Assembly: GCF_026586675.1 (NCBI RefSeq)
Contig: NZ_JAODIX010000027.1
Span: forward strand, 29,194-93,193
Direction: 5' to 3'
DNA length: 64,000 nucleotides
Source: Halorubrum yunnanense
Lineage (GTDB): Archaea > Halobacteriota > Halobacteria > Halobacteriales > Haloferacaceae
Part shown: positions 14,855 through 23,982 of the stretch, in pieces
Layout: every line of letters starts with the position of its first letter
Numbering within the stretch: the first letter of the stretch is position 1
Translations under genes and position numbers: made by a program
The notes under the pieces: generated by a model
What the model was told of the DNA's origin: nothing
The model's database searches: none
What the model saw: only the letters and a program-made list of their open reading frames with translations

Positions 14855-15493
14855 TCACAGCCCTTGCCCCCCGTCGAGCGCGAGCTTCAGGCCGAAGCCG
14901 ACCAGGACGCTCCCGCTCGCGTATCGGACCGCTCGCCGCCCCGCCATCGAGTCCAGCAGGAGGTGCCGGACCCGGTCGGCGAACAGCGCCACGCCGACGA
15001 GATACAGGAGGCTGAGCCCCGCGTACACGACTCCGAGGACCGAAAGCTGGAGGGTGGCGTCCGCGGTCGCGGGGACGAACTGCGGGAAAAAGGCGAGCAC
15101 GAAGACGGCCACCTGCGGGTTGGTGACGTTGATCGTAACCGCCCTCCGATACGAGCCGACGACCGAGCGGTCCTCGGTCCCGGCCGACTCGTCGATATCG
15201 AACGTCTCGTCGTCTCTGAGCAGCTGCACGCCGAGGTACACTAGATAGGCGGCGCCGACGTACTTCATGAGGACGTACGCCTCGGCGGTCGTGCGCAGGA
15301 GCGCGGACAGCCCGACCACCGCGGCGGCCGCGTGCACCAGCACGCCGGTGGCCGTTCCGACCGCCGCGGCGACCCCGGCCGCGCGACCGCCGCCGAGGCT
15401 CTGCGCGATCGTGTATATCGAATCCGGTCCGGGGGAGACGACGACCGCCATCACCGCCGGGACGAACGCGACCACGACGGGCAGGTCGATCAC
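14855..15493 (-). CDS. LysE/RhtB-family amino-acid exporter
   Basis: 212 residues starting at GTG 15493, with six predicted transmembrane helices. The N-terminal SPGPDSIYTIAQSLGGGRAAG motif region, shown here only by its core SPGPD, is the LysE/RhtB signature. The conserved KYVGAAYLVYLGVQLL helix and the NPQVAVFVLAFFPQF segment follow. These proteins export amino acids or their analogues across the cytoplasmic membrane. The specific substrate cannot be told from sequence. It stands alone on the minus strand. Confidence 0.85.
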   Translation of the reverse strand: MIDLPVVVAFVPAVMAVVVSPGPDSIYTIAQSLGGGRAAGVAAAVGTATGVLVHAAAAVVGLSALLRTTAEAYVLMKYVGAAYLVYLGVQLLRDDETFDIDESAGTEDRSVVGSYRRAVTINVTNPQVAVFVLAFFPQFVPATADATLQLSVLGVVYAGLSLLYLVGVALFADRVRHLLLDSMAGRRAVRYASGSVLVGFGLKLALDGGQGL

Positions 15494-15577
15494 GACCGGC
15501 CTGTCGGTCGGCGATCGATTAACTCTGTCCGTCCCGCCTGGCGCGCGGCTCGTGCCGGCACCTCCCGCCGCACCGCT

Positions 15578-16912
15578 TCACACCCCGCTATCGACGCGCT
15601 CGACGAGGTCGCTCGCGGCGTCCGCCGCGCGCTCTCGGACCGCCTCGGCGTCGAGCGTCAGGACCTCGCGGTCGCGCATGAGCACCCGGCCGTCGCAGAC
15701 CGTGTGCCGCACGTCGCTCCCCCGCGCCGCGTACGCGAGGTGCGAGACGGGGTCGTGAACGGGCGTCAGGTGCGGGGCGTCGAGGTCGACGACGGCGAGG
15801 TCGGCGGCCGCGCCCGGCTCGATCCGGCCGCCGGGGAGCCCGAGCGCCTCAGCGCCCGCCGCGGTCGCCATCTCCACGACCGCCTCGGCCGGGACCGCGG
15901 CGGCGTCGCCCGCGGCGAGCTTTCCGAGCATGGCGGCGTCGCGCATCTCGTCGAAGACGTCGAGGTCGTTGTTCGAGGCCGCCCCGTCGGTGCCGAGCGC
16001 GACCGTGACGCCCGCGTCGCGAAGCCGCTGGACGGGTGCCATCCCGCTGGCGAGCTTCATGTTCGAGGCCGGGCAGTGGACGACCGCGGTCCCCGCGTCT
16101 GCGAGCCGCTCGATCTCCGAGTCGTCGACGTGGACGCCGTGCGCGAAGAAGTCGTCCGGCCCGAGCGCGTCCAGGTCCTCGGCGTACGTGACCGGGCGCT
16201 CGCCGCGCTTGTCGACGATCGGGTCGACCTCCTCGGCCGTCTCGTTCGCGTGGAGGTGGACCGGGACGCCCGCCTCGCGCGCCTCGGCGACCCCCTCGCG
16301 GAGGTACGCCTCGCCGACCGTCGTCAGCGAGTGCGGCATGAACGCGGTCCGGATCCGCCCGTCTGCGGCCCCCTCGAGGTCGCGGGCGACTGCGAGGCTC
16401 TCCTTGACGTCCGCGCGGGCGTCCGCGTCGTCCTTGCCGACCGTGACGACGCCGTGGCCGAGCCGCGCGCGCAGGCCGGCGCGGTCGACGACGTCCGCCA
16501 CGCGGTCCATCGCGAAGTACATGTCTGCGAACGCGGTCGTCCCCGAGCGAATCATCTCCAGGGCCCCGAGCGCGGCGCCGGCCTCGACGTCGTCGGCCGT
16601 CAGCTCGGCCTCCGCGGGCCAGATGTCCTCCCGGAGCCACGCGTCCAGCTCCTTGTCGTCGGCGTACCCCCGGAGCAGCGTCATCGCGACGTGCGTGTGC
16701 GCGTTGACGAGCCCCGGGACCACGAGCCCCCCCTCGGCGTCGAGCGTCTCGTCGACGTCGGGGACCGCTTCGGCGGCGGTCGCCTCGTCGCCCGCCGTCT
16801 CTTCGCCCACCGCGAGGATCGTTCCCGCGTCGCGGTCTATCGTCACGTCGGAGCCGGTCACGGAGCCGTCCGGGCGCAGGACCCGCCCGCCGGTCACGCG
16901 AAGCGCGTTCAT
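15578..16912 (-). CDS. Amidohydrolase, MTA/SAH deaminase type
   Basis: 444 residues from ATG 16912 (MNALRVTGG). The metal ligands of the amidohydrolase fold are visible: HTH in VNAHTHVAM near 66-70, His in VHLHANE near 215, His in the AHGVHVDD segment and Asp in ALGTDGAASNN near 315. The family deaminates S-adenosylhomocysteine and methylthioadenosine (or related nucleosides) to inosyl compounds. Its proximity to ahcY supports a role in SAH turnover. Alternative substrates such as 5'-deoxyadenosine are possible. Confidence 0.85.
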   Translation of the reverse strand: MNALRVTGGRVLRPDGSVTGSDVTIDRDAGTILAVGEETAGDEATAAEAVPDVDETLDAEGGLVVPGLVNAHTHVAMTLLRGYADDKELDAWLREDIWPAEAELTADDVEAGAALGALEMIRSGTTAFADMYFAMDRVADVVDRAGLRARLGHGVVTVGKDDADARADVKESLAVARDLEGAADGRIRTAFMPHSLTTVGEAYLREGVAEAREAGVPVHLHANETAEEVDPIVDKRGERPVTYAEDLDALGPDDFFAHGVHVDDSEIERLADAGTAVVHCPASNMKLASGMAPVQRLRDAGVTVALGTDGAASNNDLDVFDEMRDAAMLGKLAAGDAAAVPAEAVVEMATAAGAEALGLPGGRIEPGAAADLAVVDLDAPHLTPVHDPVSHLAYAARGSDVRHTVCDGRVLMRDREVLTLDAEAVRERAADAASDLVERVDSGV

Positions 16913-17029
16913 ACGGGCCGGTTCCCCCTCCCGGACCAAACCGCTTCGGTTCCGGCGACGGTGGGAGCGTCGTCCGCCGCCCCCGGCTCCCGCGACGGGC
17001 TTAGGCCGCTGCGGCCCTTTCGGTTACGC

Positions 17030-17875
17030 GTGACCGTCGACGTCCACGCGCACACGTCCTACTCCGACGGCTCCGGGATCCCGCTTATGGTCGACGCCGC
17101 CGAGGCGGCGGGGCTCGACGCGGTCGGGTTCGCGGACCACTGCAGCCTGAGCGAGGCGTGGCGCGACGAGCGGCTCCTCTGGAACCGCAACTTCGACCGC
17201 ACGCACGGGCGTCGCCGCGAGGCCCTCGCGACCGCCGCCGACCCCGCCGACCTGACGCTCTACGACGCGGTCGAGATGGACTACGAGCCCGAGCTGGAGG
17301 GCGCCATCCGGGAGTTCCTCGCCGACGCCGGGTTCGATTACGCGGTCGGGAGCGTCCACTACGTCGCCGGCAAGCAGGTGTTCCCGTTCGAGTCGTTCGC
17401 GGACGCGAGCGACGCAGAGCGCCGGGCGTTCGTCGACGACTACTACGACGCCGTCGTCTCGCTCGTCGAGTCGGAGCTGTTCGAAGTGCTCGCGCACGCC
17501 GACCTCGTGGAGAACCACCCCGCGCTCAACGGGCTCACGACCGCCGCCCATCGAGAGCGAGTCGCGGCCGCCTGCGCCGACTCCCGGACGGTCCCGGAGA
17601 TCAACGCCGGCCGAGCCGGCGACCGCGGCGAATTCGACCTCTTCCACCCGACCGACCCGTTCGTGGCGGCATTCCGCGACCGCGGCGTCCGGTTCGTCGT
17701 CGGGACCGACTCGCACGACCCCGAGGACTTCGCGGACCGGGTCCCGCGGCTGGAGCGCTACCTCGACGAGACGGGGATCGAGCCGCTCGCGGTCGAGGAG
17801 GTCGTCGGCGGTTCCCCGGGGGATTCTCTGAGTACCCCGGAGACGGGACCGCCGGACCCCTCCGAAGCCCCTTAG
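17030..17875 (+). CDS. PHP-domain phosphoesterase (histidinol-phosphatase-like)
   Basis: 281 residues from GTG 17030, chosen because the catalytic HAHTSYSDG motif begins at residue 6. The PHP metal-site motifs follow in order: HxH near the start, GFADHC at about 35, EMDYE near 82, GSVHY near 105, AHADL near 160 and GTDSHDP near 225. This is the HisJ/PolX-type PHP fold, probably a phosphatase. Histidine biosynthesis is possible but there is no his gene beside it. The last 25 residues are a disordered Pro/Gly-rich tail. Divergent from the amidohydrolase gene. Confidence 0.82.
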   Translation: MTVDVHAHTSYSDGSGIPLMVDAAEAAGLDAVGFADHCSLSEAWRDERLLWNRNFDRTHGRRREALATAADPADLTLYDAVEMDYEPELEGAIREFLADAGFDYAVGSVHYVAGKQVFPFESFADASDAERRAFVDDYYDAVVSLVESELFEVLAHADLVENHPALNGLTTAAHRERVAAACADSRTVPEINAGRAGDRGEFDLFHPTDPFVAAFRDRGVRFVVGTDSHDPEDFADRVPRLERYLDETGIEPLAVEEVVGGSPGDSLSTPETGPPDPSEAP

Positions 17876-17898
17876 GCCGCCGCCCCCGCAGTGCGGGT

Positions 17899-18240
17899 AT
17901 GGCAACCGACGCCCAGCAGGCGTGTTTCGAGGCCGGGATCAAGTTCGGCTCGCTGTACCACCAGTTCGCGGGGACGCCCGTCAGCCCGTCGAGCGCGCGG
18001 AGCCTGGAGGCCGCGATGGCGGAGTCGATCGAGAATCAGCCGTTCTGCGAGTCGGTGACCGTCACCGTTCACGACGACCGCGTCGCCGACGCGATCGACC
18101 ACGAGAACGGCTACACCGAGCTCACCGGCTCGCTGATGGACGTGGAGATGCGGATCGAACACGAGGGCGTGACGGTCCGGACGCAGATGACCATGACCGA
18201 CGGCTACCCGCTGATGGAACTCGTCTCGGTCGAGGACTGA
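17899..18240 (+). CDS. mptD: Archaeal dihydroneopterin aldolase MptD
   Basis: 113 residues, the usual length of this archaeal-only family. The sequence ACFEAGIKFGSLYHQFAGTP at the N-terminus and the acidic ENGYTELTGSLMDVEM block are family hallmarks. MptD converts 7,8-dihydroneopterin to 6-hydroxymethyl-7,8-dihydropterin and glycolaldehyde in tetrahydropterin or folate synthesis. The gene starts 24 bases after the PHP gene stop, so the two probably form an operon. Family assignment is by remembered pattern. Confidence 0.82.
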   Translation: MATDAQQACFEAGIKFGSLYHQFAGTPVSPSSARSLEAAMAESIENQPFCESVTVTVHDDRVADAIDHENGYTELTGSLMDVEMRIEHEGVTVRTQMTMTDGYPLMELVSVED

Positions 18241-18247
18241 AGCGCGG

Positions 18248-19879
18248 TTACTCTCCCGGAAACGCGTCCCGGATCGTCCCGACGCCCTTGCTCGACCCTT
18301 CCCGGAAGACGAACCGCTGGCCCTCCTCGACGAGGTACGGCCGGAACTTGAACCGCACCCGTGTCCGGCCGGTGTCGCCGGGGAGGAGCCGGCCCCCCTC
18401 GGGCGCGAAGACGGCCGCCTCGGAGACGGTTTCCACGTGGACGACCGGTTCGTACCCCTCTTGGATCCGCGTCGGGTGGTTCAGCACCATCACCTCGGCC
18501 TCGAACTCGCGGACCGGTTCGGGGCCGCTCCCGCGGGGCACCAGGGCCATCCCGCGCTCGACATCCTCCTCGTCGACGCCCTTCAGCGCGATCCCGACGA
18601 TCCGGCCGGCGGTCGCCTTGTCGACCCGGTGGTAGTGCATCTCGATCGACCTGACTTCCACCTCACGGAAGGAGCCGTCCGCCATCGGACCGAGCAGGAG
18701 CTCGTCGCCGGCCTCCACGGTGCCGGAGTTGACCGTGCCCGACGCGACCGCGCCGACGCCGGTCACCTTGTAGCTCCGGTCGATGTACATCCGGAACTCC
18801 TCGCGCGCCGGAGTCGCCCGCTTCGGCAGCGTCTCGAACAGCCGGTCGAGCGTTCCGATCCCCTCCTTCGTCACCGCGCTGGTCCGGAGGAGCGGGACGA
18901 CGCCGTCCCCGACCTCCGCGACCGCCGCGTCGATCCCGTGTCGGTCGACGAGCAGGGGCGTCTGGCCGGCGTCCCGGAGCACCGATTCGACCTCGCGCTC
19001 GGCTTCCGCGAGCCGCCCGTCGCTCACGGCGTCGGCCTTGGTGATCGCGACGACGGTCGGCAGCTCGGTCGCGAGCAGGATACCGAGGTGCTCGCGGGTC
19101 GTCTTCGTCGGCCCGTCGTCGGCGGCGACGACGAGGAGCCCGTAATCGAGCTTCTGGCCGACGAGCCCGCGGATCGTCGTCCGGAGCCACGGCTCGTGGC
19201 CGACGGTGTCGACGAACGAGACCAGCCGGTCCGCCTCCTCGACGATCCGCGCGCGGTCGGACTTGCGGTGCGGGTTGTCCATCCGAACCGGCTCGTCGCC
19301 GCCGTCCTCGAACCCGTAGACGGCGTACGACAGGTCGGCGGAGAGCCCCCGCTCGACCTCGTGCGGCTGGACGTCGAGGAAGCCGCGCGTGCCCCCCTCC
19401 CCGTCATCGGCCCGCCCGGTGACGAGGGTGCCGACGAGCGTCGACTTCCCGTGGTCGACGTGGCCCGCCGTCCCGATCACGAGGTGGTCGTCGTCCGTCT
19501 CGAACATCCCGCCGTCGCGGAGGGTGGCGAGACCGACGAGCCCATCCGAACTGCCGTCGCCCGCGGTGCCGGCGCTCCACGTCTCCGCGTCGGCGATGTG
19601 GGCGTCCGCCTCGTCGGCCAAAAGCGAGAGGACGTCCATCGTCTCGGAGAAGGCGTCGGGCGAGATCCCGGCCAGCCCGCCGTCGTCGGTGACCCCGAGG
19701 ACGTACGTCGCCTCGCCGTCCCCGGAGAGCACCCGGTGACGGAGCTGGGCCACGAGCGACTCCATCCGGCCCTCGGCCAAGTGGACCTCGCGGGTCAGCC
19801 GCTCTTTGAACTCGATTTCGCCGCCGTCGCGCTCGCCGCGCTCGATGGCCCGCCGGAGGGCGGACCGGTCAGCGCTCAT
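18248..19879 (-). CDS. GTPBP1-like translational GTPase
   Basis: 543 residues from ATG 19879. After an N-terminal domain of about 140 residues, the GTPase core has G1 GTAGHVDHGKST, G3 DTVGHEP, and G4 TKAD. EF-Tu-like domains 2 and 3 complete the protein, including VTGVGAVASGTV and the C-terminal RVRFKFRPYLVEEGQRF. This matches the GTPBP1/GTPBP2 group related to EF-Tu and eEF1A. In haloarchaea its exact role is untested; ribosome rescue or mRNA surveillance is inferred from eukaryotic relatives. It converges with mptD with an 8-bp gap. Confidence 0.88.
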   Translation of the reverse strand: MSADRSALRRAIERGERDGGEIEFKERLTREVHLAEGRMESLVAQLRHRVLSGDGEATYVLGVTDDGGLAGISPDAFSETMDVLSLLADEADAHIADAETWSAGTAGDGSSDGLVGLATLRDGGMFETDDDHLVIGTAGHVDHGKSTLVGTLVTGRADDGEGGTRGFLDVQPHEVERGLSADLSYAVYGFEDGGDEPVRMDNPHRKSDRARIVEEADRLVSFVDTVGHEPWLRTTIRGLVGQKLDYGLLVVAADDGPTKTTREHLGILLATELPTVVAITKADAVSDGRLAEAEREVESVLRDAGQTPLLVDRHGIDAAVAEVGDGVVPLLRTSAVTKEGIGTLDRLFETLPKRATPAREEFRMYIDRSYKVTGVGAVASGTVNSGTVEAGDELLLGPMADGSFREVEVRSIEMHYHRVDKATAGRIVGIALKGVDEEDVERGMALVPRGSGPEPVREFEAEVMVLNHPTRIQEGYEPVVHVETVSEAAVFAPEGGRLLPGDTGRTRVRFKFRPYLVEEGQRFVFREGSSKGVGTIRDAFPGE

Positions 19880-19981
19880 ATCTGATTGTAGGCGACAGCC
19901 GGGCTTAACGGTTTTCGTGCGATACGTCCCCACTCCACGCGACCGGTACCGAGCGCTCGGGAGGCCTCCCGAGCGGTCTGT

Positions 19982-20962
19982 TCACTCGGTCAGGTCCACG
20001 TACGTCCGCCGGACCGTCACGGGCGTCACGTCGGCCACGTCGGCCGCCTCCTGCTGCGTGCAGTCGGCGCCCAGCTCGCGGGCCGCGGTGTACAGGCAGG
20101 CGGCGGCGACGCCGACCGGGTTACGGCCGTTCGCGATCCCCTCTCTCACGGCGCGCTCCGCGAGTTCGCCGGCGCGCCGCTCCACGTCGGCCGCACAGTC
20201 GAGGTCGCTCGCGAACCGCGGGAGGTACTCGGCGGGACCCGTCGGGCCGATCGGGAGCCCGAGCTCGCGGTTCATCGCGTCGAAGGCCGCCCGATGCTCG
20301 TCCTCCGTCGCCTTCGCCTCGGCGCAGACCTCCCCGACGGTCCGGGCGACGTCCGCGGTGCGACAGGCGACGTAGACGCAGGCGGCCGCGAAGCCCTCCA
20401 GCGACCGGCCCCGTAGCAGGCTCTCGTCCTGCGCGGAGTCGAACAGCGTGCACGCCGTGTCGCGGACGCTGTCGGGCAGCTCTAGGACGCCGGTCAGGCG
20501 CCGGACCTCGGTGTACGCGTACACCTTGTTGCGGTCGCGCTTGGTCGAGATCTGCGCGCGGTTATGCTGGGTCCGCATCCGGGCGAGCCGCCGCCGCTTG
20601 CGGCCCTTCACCTTCGTCGACCGCCCGATCTCCGTCGAGAGGCCGCGGTCGTGCCGAGAGCGCGTGAGGGGCGCGCCGGTGCGCTTGGGGTTCGCGTCGT
20701 CGTCGTCGAACGAGCGCCACTCCGGGCCGTGGTCGATCCGGTCGGCCTCGACGACGAGCCCGCAGTCGGTACAGACGCGCTCGGCGGAGTCGACGCGGGT
20801 CCGGCCGCCGCACTCGGGGCACTCGTCGACGGCAGTCGATTCGGTCGCGGTCGTCTCCGCGTCTCCGGCCGCCTCCCCCTCGGCGGTCGCGGTCGTCTCC
20901 TCGGCGCGGTCGGTCGTCTCGGTGCGGTGCGAACGGGCGCGGGTCGAGCGTGCCTGGCTCAT
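19982..20962 (-). CDS. tfb: Transcription initiation factor TFB
   Basis: 326 residues from ATG 20962 (an in-frame GTG precedes it). A disordered, Thr/Glu/Ala-rich N-terminus of about 45 residues is followed by the zinc ribbon (Cys48, Cys51, Cys64, Cys67), the B-reader/linker region (GLSTEIG), and two cyclin-like repeats (about 130-210 and 225-320) with the C-terminal helix-turn-helix that reads the BRE (TPVTVRRTY). TFB recruits RNA polymerase to TATA/TBP complexes. Haloarchaea have several TFBs. The long acidic leader suggests a specialised paralogue. Confidence 0.95.
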   Translation of the reverse strand: MSQARSTRARSHRTETTDRAEETTATAEGEAAGDAETTATESTAVDECPECGGRTRVDSAERVCTDCGLVVEADRIDHGPEWRSFDDDDANPKRTGAPLTRSRHDRGLSTEIGRSTKVKGRKRRRLARMRTQHNRAQISTKRDRNKVYAYTEVRRLTGVLELPDSVRDTACTLFDSAQDESLLRGRSLEGFAAACVYVACRTADVARTVGEVCAEAKATEDEHRAAFDAMNRELGLPIGPTGPAEYLPRFASDLDCAADVERRAGELAERAVREGIANGRNPVGVAAACLYTAARELGADCTQQEAADVADVTPVTVRRTYVDLTE

Positions 20963-20990
20963 CACACGTCGAACTCGGGCCCGATGCCTT

Positions 20991-21000
20991 ACTTAAACCC
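20991..21000 (-). promoter_or_regulatory. TATA box of tfb
   Basis: GGGTTTAAGT on the minus strand, about 29 bases before the tfb ATG. Confidence 0.6.
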
Positions 21001-21126
21001 GGGAGAATTCGGGGGTGATCGCCCGGATCGACGCGCTCGAACCGACCGGTTACCGGTCGGTGAACCCGGCACTCCCCCCTGCCGCAGTACGGTGGTTTTA
21101 ACCCTTGGAGCGAGCCATCTCTCCGC

Positions 21127-21639
21127 ATGACACTGTCGGAGATCGCGGACGGGCTGGAGGTGACCGCGAGCCAGCGCGATCGCGGGGTCGCCGTCGCCGA
21201 CGACACGGAGACGCCGCTCGTCGACCGGATCGCGGCGCACGCGGACGACCTGCCGTGTACCCCGGCCGCGACCGCGACGCTGGTCGACGCGTACACGGCC
21301 GGCCAGAGCGTCGGCGACGCCGCCCGCGAGGCCGGGGTGACGCCGATGACGGGCGCGAAGGCGCTGCACCGCTGCGGCGTCGATGGCGTCTGCCCGCTCG
21401 CACCGAGCCGTCGAAGCGTCGTCCGCGACTGGCTCGACGGCCGGATCGCGCGCAGCGAGGCGGTCGCGCTTGCCGGCGGCGACGAGGCCGACTTCGCGTT
21501 GGCGACGTACGTCGAGACCCACGACCCGGTCCCCGCGGTCGCCGACGCGGTCGACGCGCACGTCGCGGGCTCCGCGCCGCTCGGCGACGGCCTCCGCGGC
21601 GACGGCGACGCGCTCGGGTCGCCCGACGGGCTGCGCTGA
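21127..21639 (+). CDS. Haloarchaeal conserved protein with HTH-like helices
   Basis: 170 residues from ATG 21127, with a TATA-like GGTTTTAACC about 30 bases upstream. The acidic protein has an N-terminal helical part (TLSEIADGLEV) and a central region reading VGDAAREAGVTPMTGAKAL, which looks like a helix-turn-helix used for DNA binding, followed by CGVDGVCPLAPS and more helices. I recognise it as a haloarchaeal conserved hypothetical but know no function. It is divergent from tfb, which may mean a role in transcription control. Confidence 0.7.
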   Translation: MTLSEIADGLEVTASQRDRGVAVADDTETPLVDRIAAHADDLPCTPAATATLVDAYTAGQSVGDAAREAGVTPMTGAKALHRCGVDGVCPLAPSRRSVVRDWLDGRIARSEAVALAGGDEADFALATYVETHDPVPAVADAVDAHVAGSAPLGDGLRGDGDALGSPDGLR

Positions 21640-21673
21640 GCGGCGAGAACTTCTCGTCACTCGTTTTTCCGTC

Positions 21674-22462
21674 TCAGGACCGGAGCCGCTCGACCAGCCC
21701 CGGCTCCTCGAACTCGATCCCGAGCGAGGCGTCGAACGCGCGCTCGTACGCCTCGGCCAGCGCCGCGACGTACTCCCCGGTCCCGGTCGTCGCCTCGGGA
21801 GCGCTCCCCACCACGGGATCGGTCGGCGGGAGCTCGGTGTCCGCCCTCCCCCCGTCGCCGCGCTCCGAGCCGGACTCCCCGGCGCGGTCCACCGCGATCG
21901 TCCCGTCGACGCTTCCGCCGACGTCGGCGACCCGACCGCGGAGCCGCTGGAGCGCGTCGCGGCCGTGCGCGGTCGCGGGGGTCACCGCCTCGACCCGGTC
22001 GGCGGCCGCGACCGCCCCGACCGCCTCGTTCGAGCCGACGGGCGCGGCGTCGACCACCACGGCGTCGTAGGCGGTCGCCGCCTCGCCGATCCGCCGCTCC
22101 AGCTTCCGCGCCGCCTCCGCCGTCTTCGCGCGGGCGGCGCGCTCGAAGGGCGCGCGGGCCGGGACCGCGTCGGCGCGTCCCGGGAGGGCCGCCGTGTCCC
22201 CGTCGCCGTTCCCCTCGCCTTCGACGTCGATCGGGTACGTCGCCGCCGACAGCGACGCGTCGGTCTCGTCGGTGAGCAGCGCCGTGAGGTCGGTGCCGAT
22301 CCGCCCCGCGACGTGCTCGGAGAGCCCCTGCGTCGTGAACGCGGCGTCGACCACGGCCACGTCGCGGTCGTCGCGCGCCCCGATCGCGGCCAGTTCGACG
22401 GCGGTTCGCGTCGTCCCCGCCCCGCCGGTCGCCCCGACGAGCGCGAGCGTCGTCGCCTGCAT
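21674..22462 (-). CDS. ParA/MinD-like protein with degenerate Walker A
   Basis: 262 residues. The fold pattern is ParA/MinD-like: a strand MQATTLALVGATGGAGTTR at the start (core GATGGAGTT), VAVVDAAFTTQG as the A' region, and VVVDAAPVGSNEAV as the Walker B-like segment. The deviant Walker A of true ParA/MinD is KGGxGKT. Here both lysines are missing, so ATP hydrolysis is doubtful. A Gly/Ala/Asp-rich insert lies around 70-100. A low-complexity stretch follows at 180-215. The function is unknown; it may be a non-hydrolysing regulator or scaffold. Confidence 0.75.
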   Translation of the reverse strand: MQATTLALVGATGGAGTTRTAVELAAIGARDDRDVAVVDAAFTTQGLSEHVAGRIGTDLTALLTDETDASLSAATYPIDVEGEGNGDGDTAALPGRADAVPARAPFERAARAKTAEAARKLERRIGEAATAYDAVVVDAAPVGSNEAVGAVAAADRVEAVTPATAHGRDALQRLRGRVADVGGSVDGTIAVDRAGESGSERGDGGRADTELPPTDPVVGSAPEATTGTGEYVAALAEAYERAFDASLGIEFEEPGLVERLRS

Positions 22463-22556
22463 GTGCTCGGCTACCCGGAGTGTCGCTGTTAACTCTGTTG
22501 CACGCCGCCGGGCGGGCGATCGGCCGACGCAGGCGAGGGACGCGGCGCCCGACCGC

Positions 22557-22976
22557 TCACTCGGCGATCGCTTCGGCGACCGCGTCCAGCTCGTCGTCGG
22601 AGAGGTCCGGTCGCTCGCCGCCCACCGCGTGGAGCGGCGCGCCGCCGTCGCCCTCGAACCGCGGGATGACGTGGACGTGGACGTGCGGGACCTCTTGGCC
22701 GGCCGCCTCGCCGTCGTTGATCCCGACGTTGGCGCCGTCGGCGCCGACGGTCGACCCGATGTGGGGGACGAGATCGGTCACGACCGCGAACAGCTCGCCC
22801 GCGAGGTCGTCGTCGAGGTCGCCGACGTGTTGGGCGTGTGACTTCGGGATCACGAGCGCGTGCCCCCGGGAGAGCGGGTTGGCGTCGAGGAACGCCAGCA
22901 CGTCGTCGGTCTCGCGGACGGTCCGCGCCGGGATATCCCCGGCGACGATCGAACAGAAGATGCAGTCGTCGGACAT
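22557..22976 (-). CDS. HIT-family hydrolase
   Basis: 139 residues from ATG 22976. The N-terminal CIFCSIVAGDIPA motif, the ALVIPKSHAQHV segment and the catalytic HIT triad region VPHVHVHVIPRF (His-x-His-x-His) identify a histidine-triad nucleotide hydrolase of the Hint/HINT type, likely acting on nucleoside phosphoramidates or dinucleotide polyphosphates. It lies 95 bp downstream of the ParA-like gene on the same strand. RNase Z is 74 bp further on. Confidence 0.92.
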   Translation of the reverse strand: MSDDCIFCSIVAGDIPARTVRETDDVLAFLDANPLSRGHALVIPKSHAQHVGDLDDDLAGELFAVVTDLVPHIGSTVGADGANVGINDGEAAGQEVPHVHVHVIPRFEGDGGAPLHAVGGERPDLSDDELDAVAEAIAE

Positions 22977-23049
22977 ACTCGAGAGGTCGTCGGCGCGACT
23001 CATCAAGGTTTCCCGGACCGAGGCCCCCGGCTTCGCGCGCCGCTCCGTC

Positions 23050-23982
23050 CTACTCGCCCGTGTCGGGGAACGGCACCTCGACGAGGTCGCCGTCGTCCGG
23101 GAGGAGACACTCGCCGTCGAACGCCTCCCTCGCCTCGCGGCGGATCGGCGAGGCGTCCGCGGCGTACCGCGAGGAAACGTGGACCAGCGCCAGTCGCCTC
23201 GCGTTCGCCCGGGCGGCGATCTCCCCCGCCTCGCGGCCGGTCGAGTGGGCCGTGTCGCGGGCGCGGTCGGCCATGTCGTCGGCGAAGGTCGCGTCGTGGA
23301 CGAGCAGGTCGGCGCCATCGGCGACCTCGACCGTCCGCTCTCGCGGGCGCGTGTCGGCCGTGTACACCAGCGTTCGCCCGGGCCGCGGCGGTCCCACCAC
23401 GCGCTCGGGCTCGACGACCGTCCCGTCGTCGGCCTCGACCGGTTCGCCGTCGTGGAGCCGACCGAACTTCGGGCCGACGGGGACGCCGAGCTCCTCCGCC
23501 TTCGGCCGGTCGAACCGGCCCGGGCGGTCGTCTTCCTCGAGGACGTACCCCTGCGACCGAGTGCGGTGTTCCGTCTCGAACGCGCGGACCTCGTAGCCGT
23601 TGGCGTCGAGCGCGACCTCGCCGGGCGCGACGGGCTCGATCCGGACCTCGAACGCGGGGTCGTGGCCGACCGCGTGCACGAGGTCGCGGAGGTCGCTTTC
23701 GGTCCCCGGCGGGCAGTGGATCGTCAGGGGGTCCGTCCGGTCGTTGAACCCGAGCGTCTGGACCAGCCCCGGGATCCCGAGGACGTGGTCGCCGTGGAGG
23801 TGCGAGACGAACAGGTGGCTGATCCCGAACCCGGTCCCGAACCGCATCATCCCGCGCTGGGTCCCCTCGCCGCAGTCGAAGAGAAGGCGATCGCCCTCGC
23901 GGTTGGCGAACAGTGCGCTCGGCGCGCGCTCGGTGGTCGGGACGGCGCCGCCCGTCCCGAGGAAGGTGACGCGAAGGGACAT
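23050..23982 (-). CDS. rnz: Ribonuclease Z (tRNA 3' endonuclease)
   Basis: 310 residues, the short RNase Z form. The metallo-beta-lactamase motif HLHGDHVLGIPGL (His-x-His-x-Asp-His) starts near residue 60, after the N-terminal LGTGGAVPT. Later ligands are in DATF (about 225) and VHVSSRY (about 275). The enzyme removes 3' trailers from pre-tRNAs, so it is relevant to the CCA-less tRNA genes in this window. Start ATG 23982. Confidence 0.95.
   Translation of the reverse strand: MSLRVTFLGTGGAVPTTERAPSALFANREGDRLLFDCGEGTQRGMMRFGTGFGISHLFVSHLHGDHVLGIPGLVQTLGFNDRTDPLTIHCPPGTESDLRDLVHAVGHDPAFEVRIEPVAPGEVALDANGYEVRAFETEHRTRSQGYVLEEDDRPGRFDRPKAEELGVPVGPKFGRLHDGEPVEADDGTVVEPERVVGPPRPGRTLVYTADTRPRERTVEVADGADLLVHDATFADDMADRARDTAHSTGREAGEIAARANARRLALVHVSSRYAADASPIRREAREAFDGECLLPDDGDLVEVPFPDTGE

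Noticed and set aside
15332..17029. Upstream extension of the PHP-domain frame
   Set aside because: The ~565 codons before GTG 17030 are antisense to LysE and the amidohydrolase and are Arg/Asp-rich noise; PHP homology begins at 17030.
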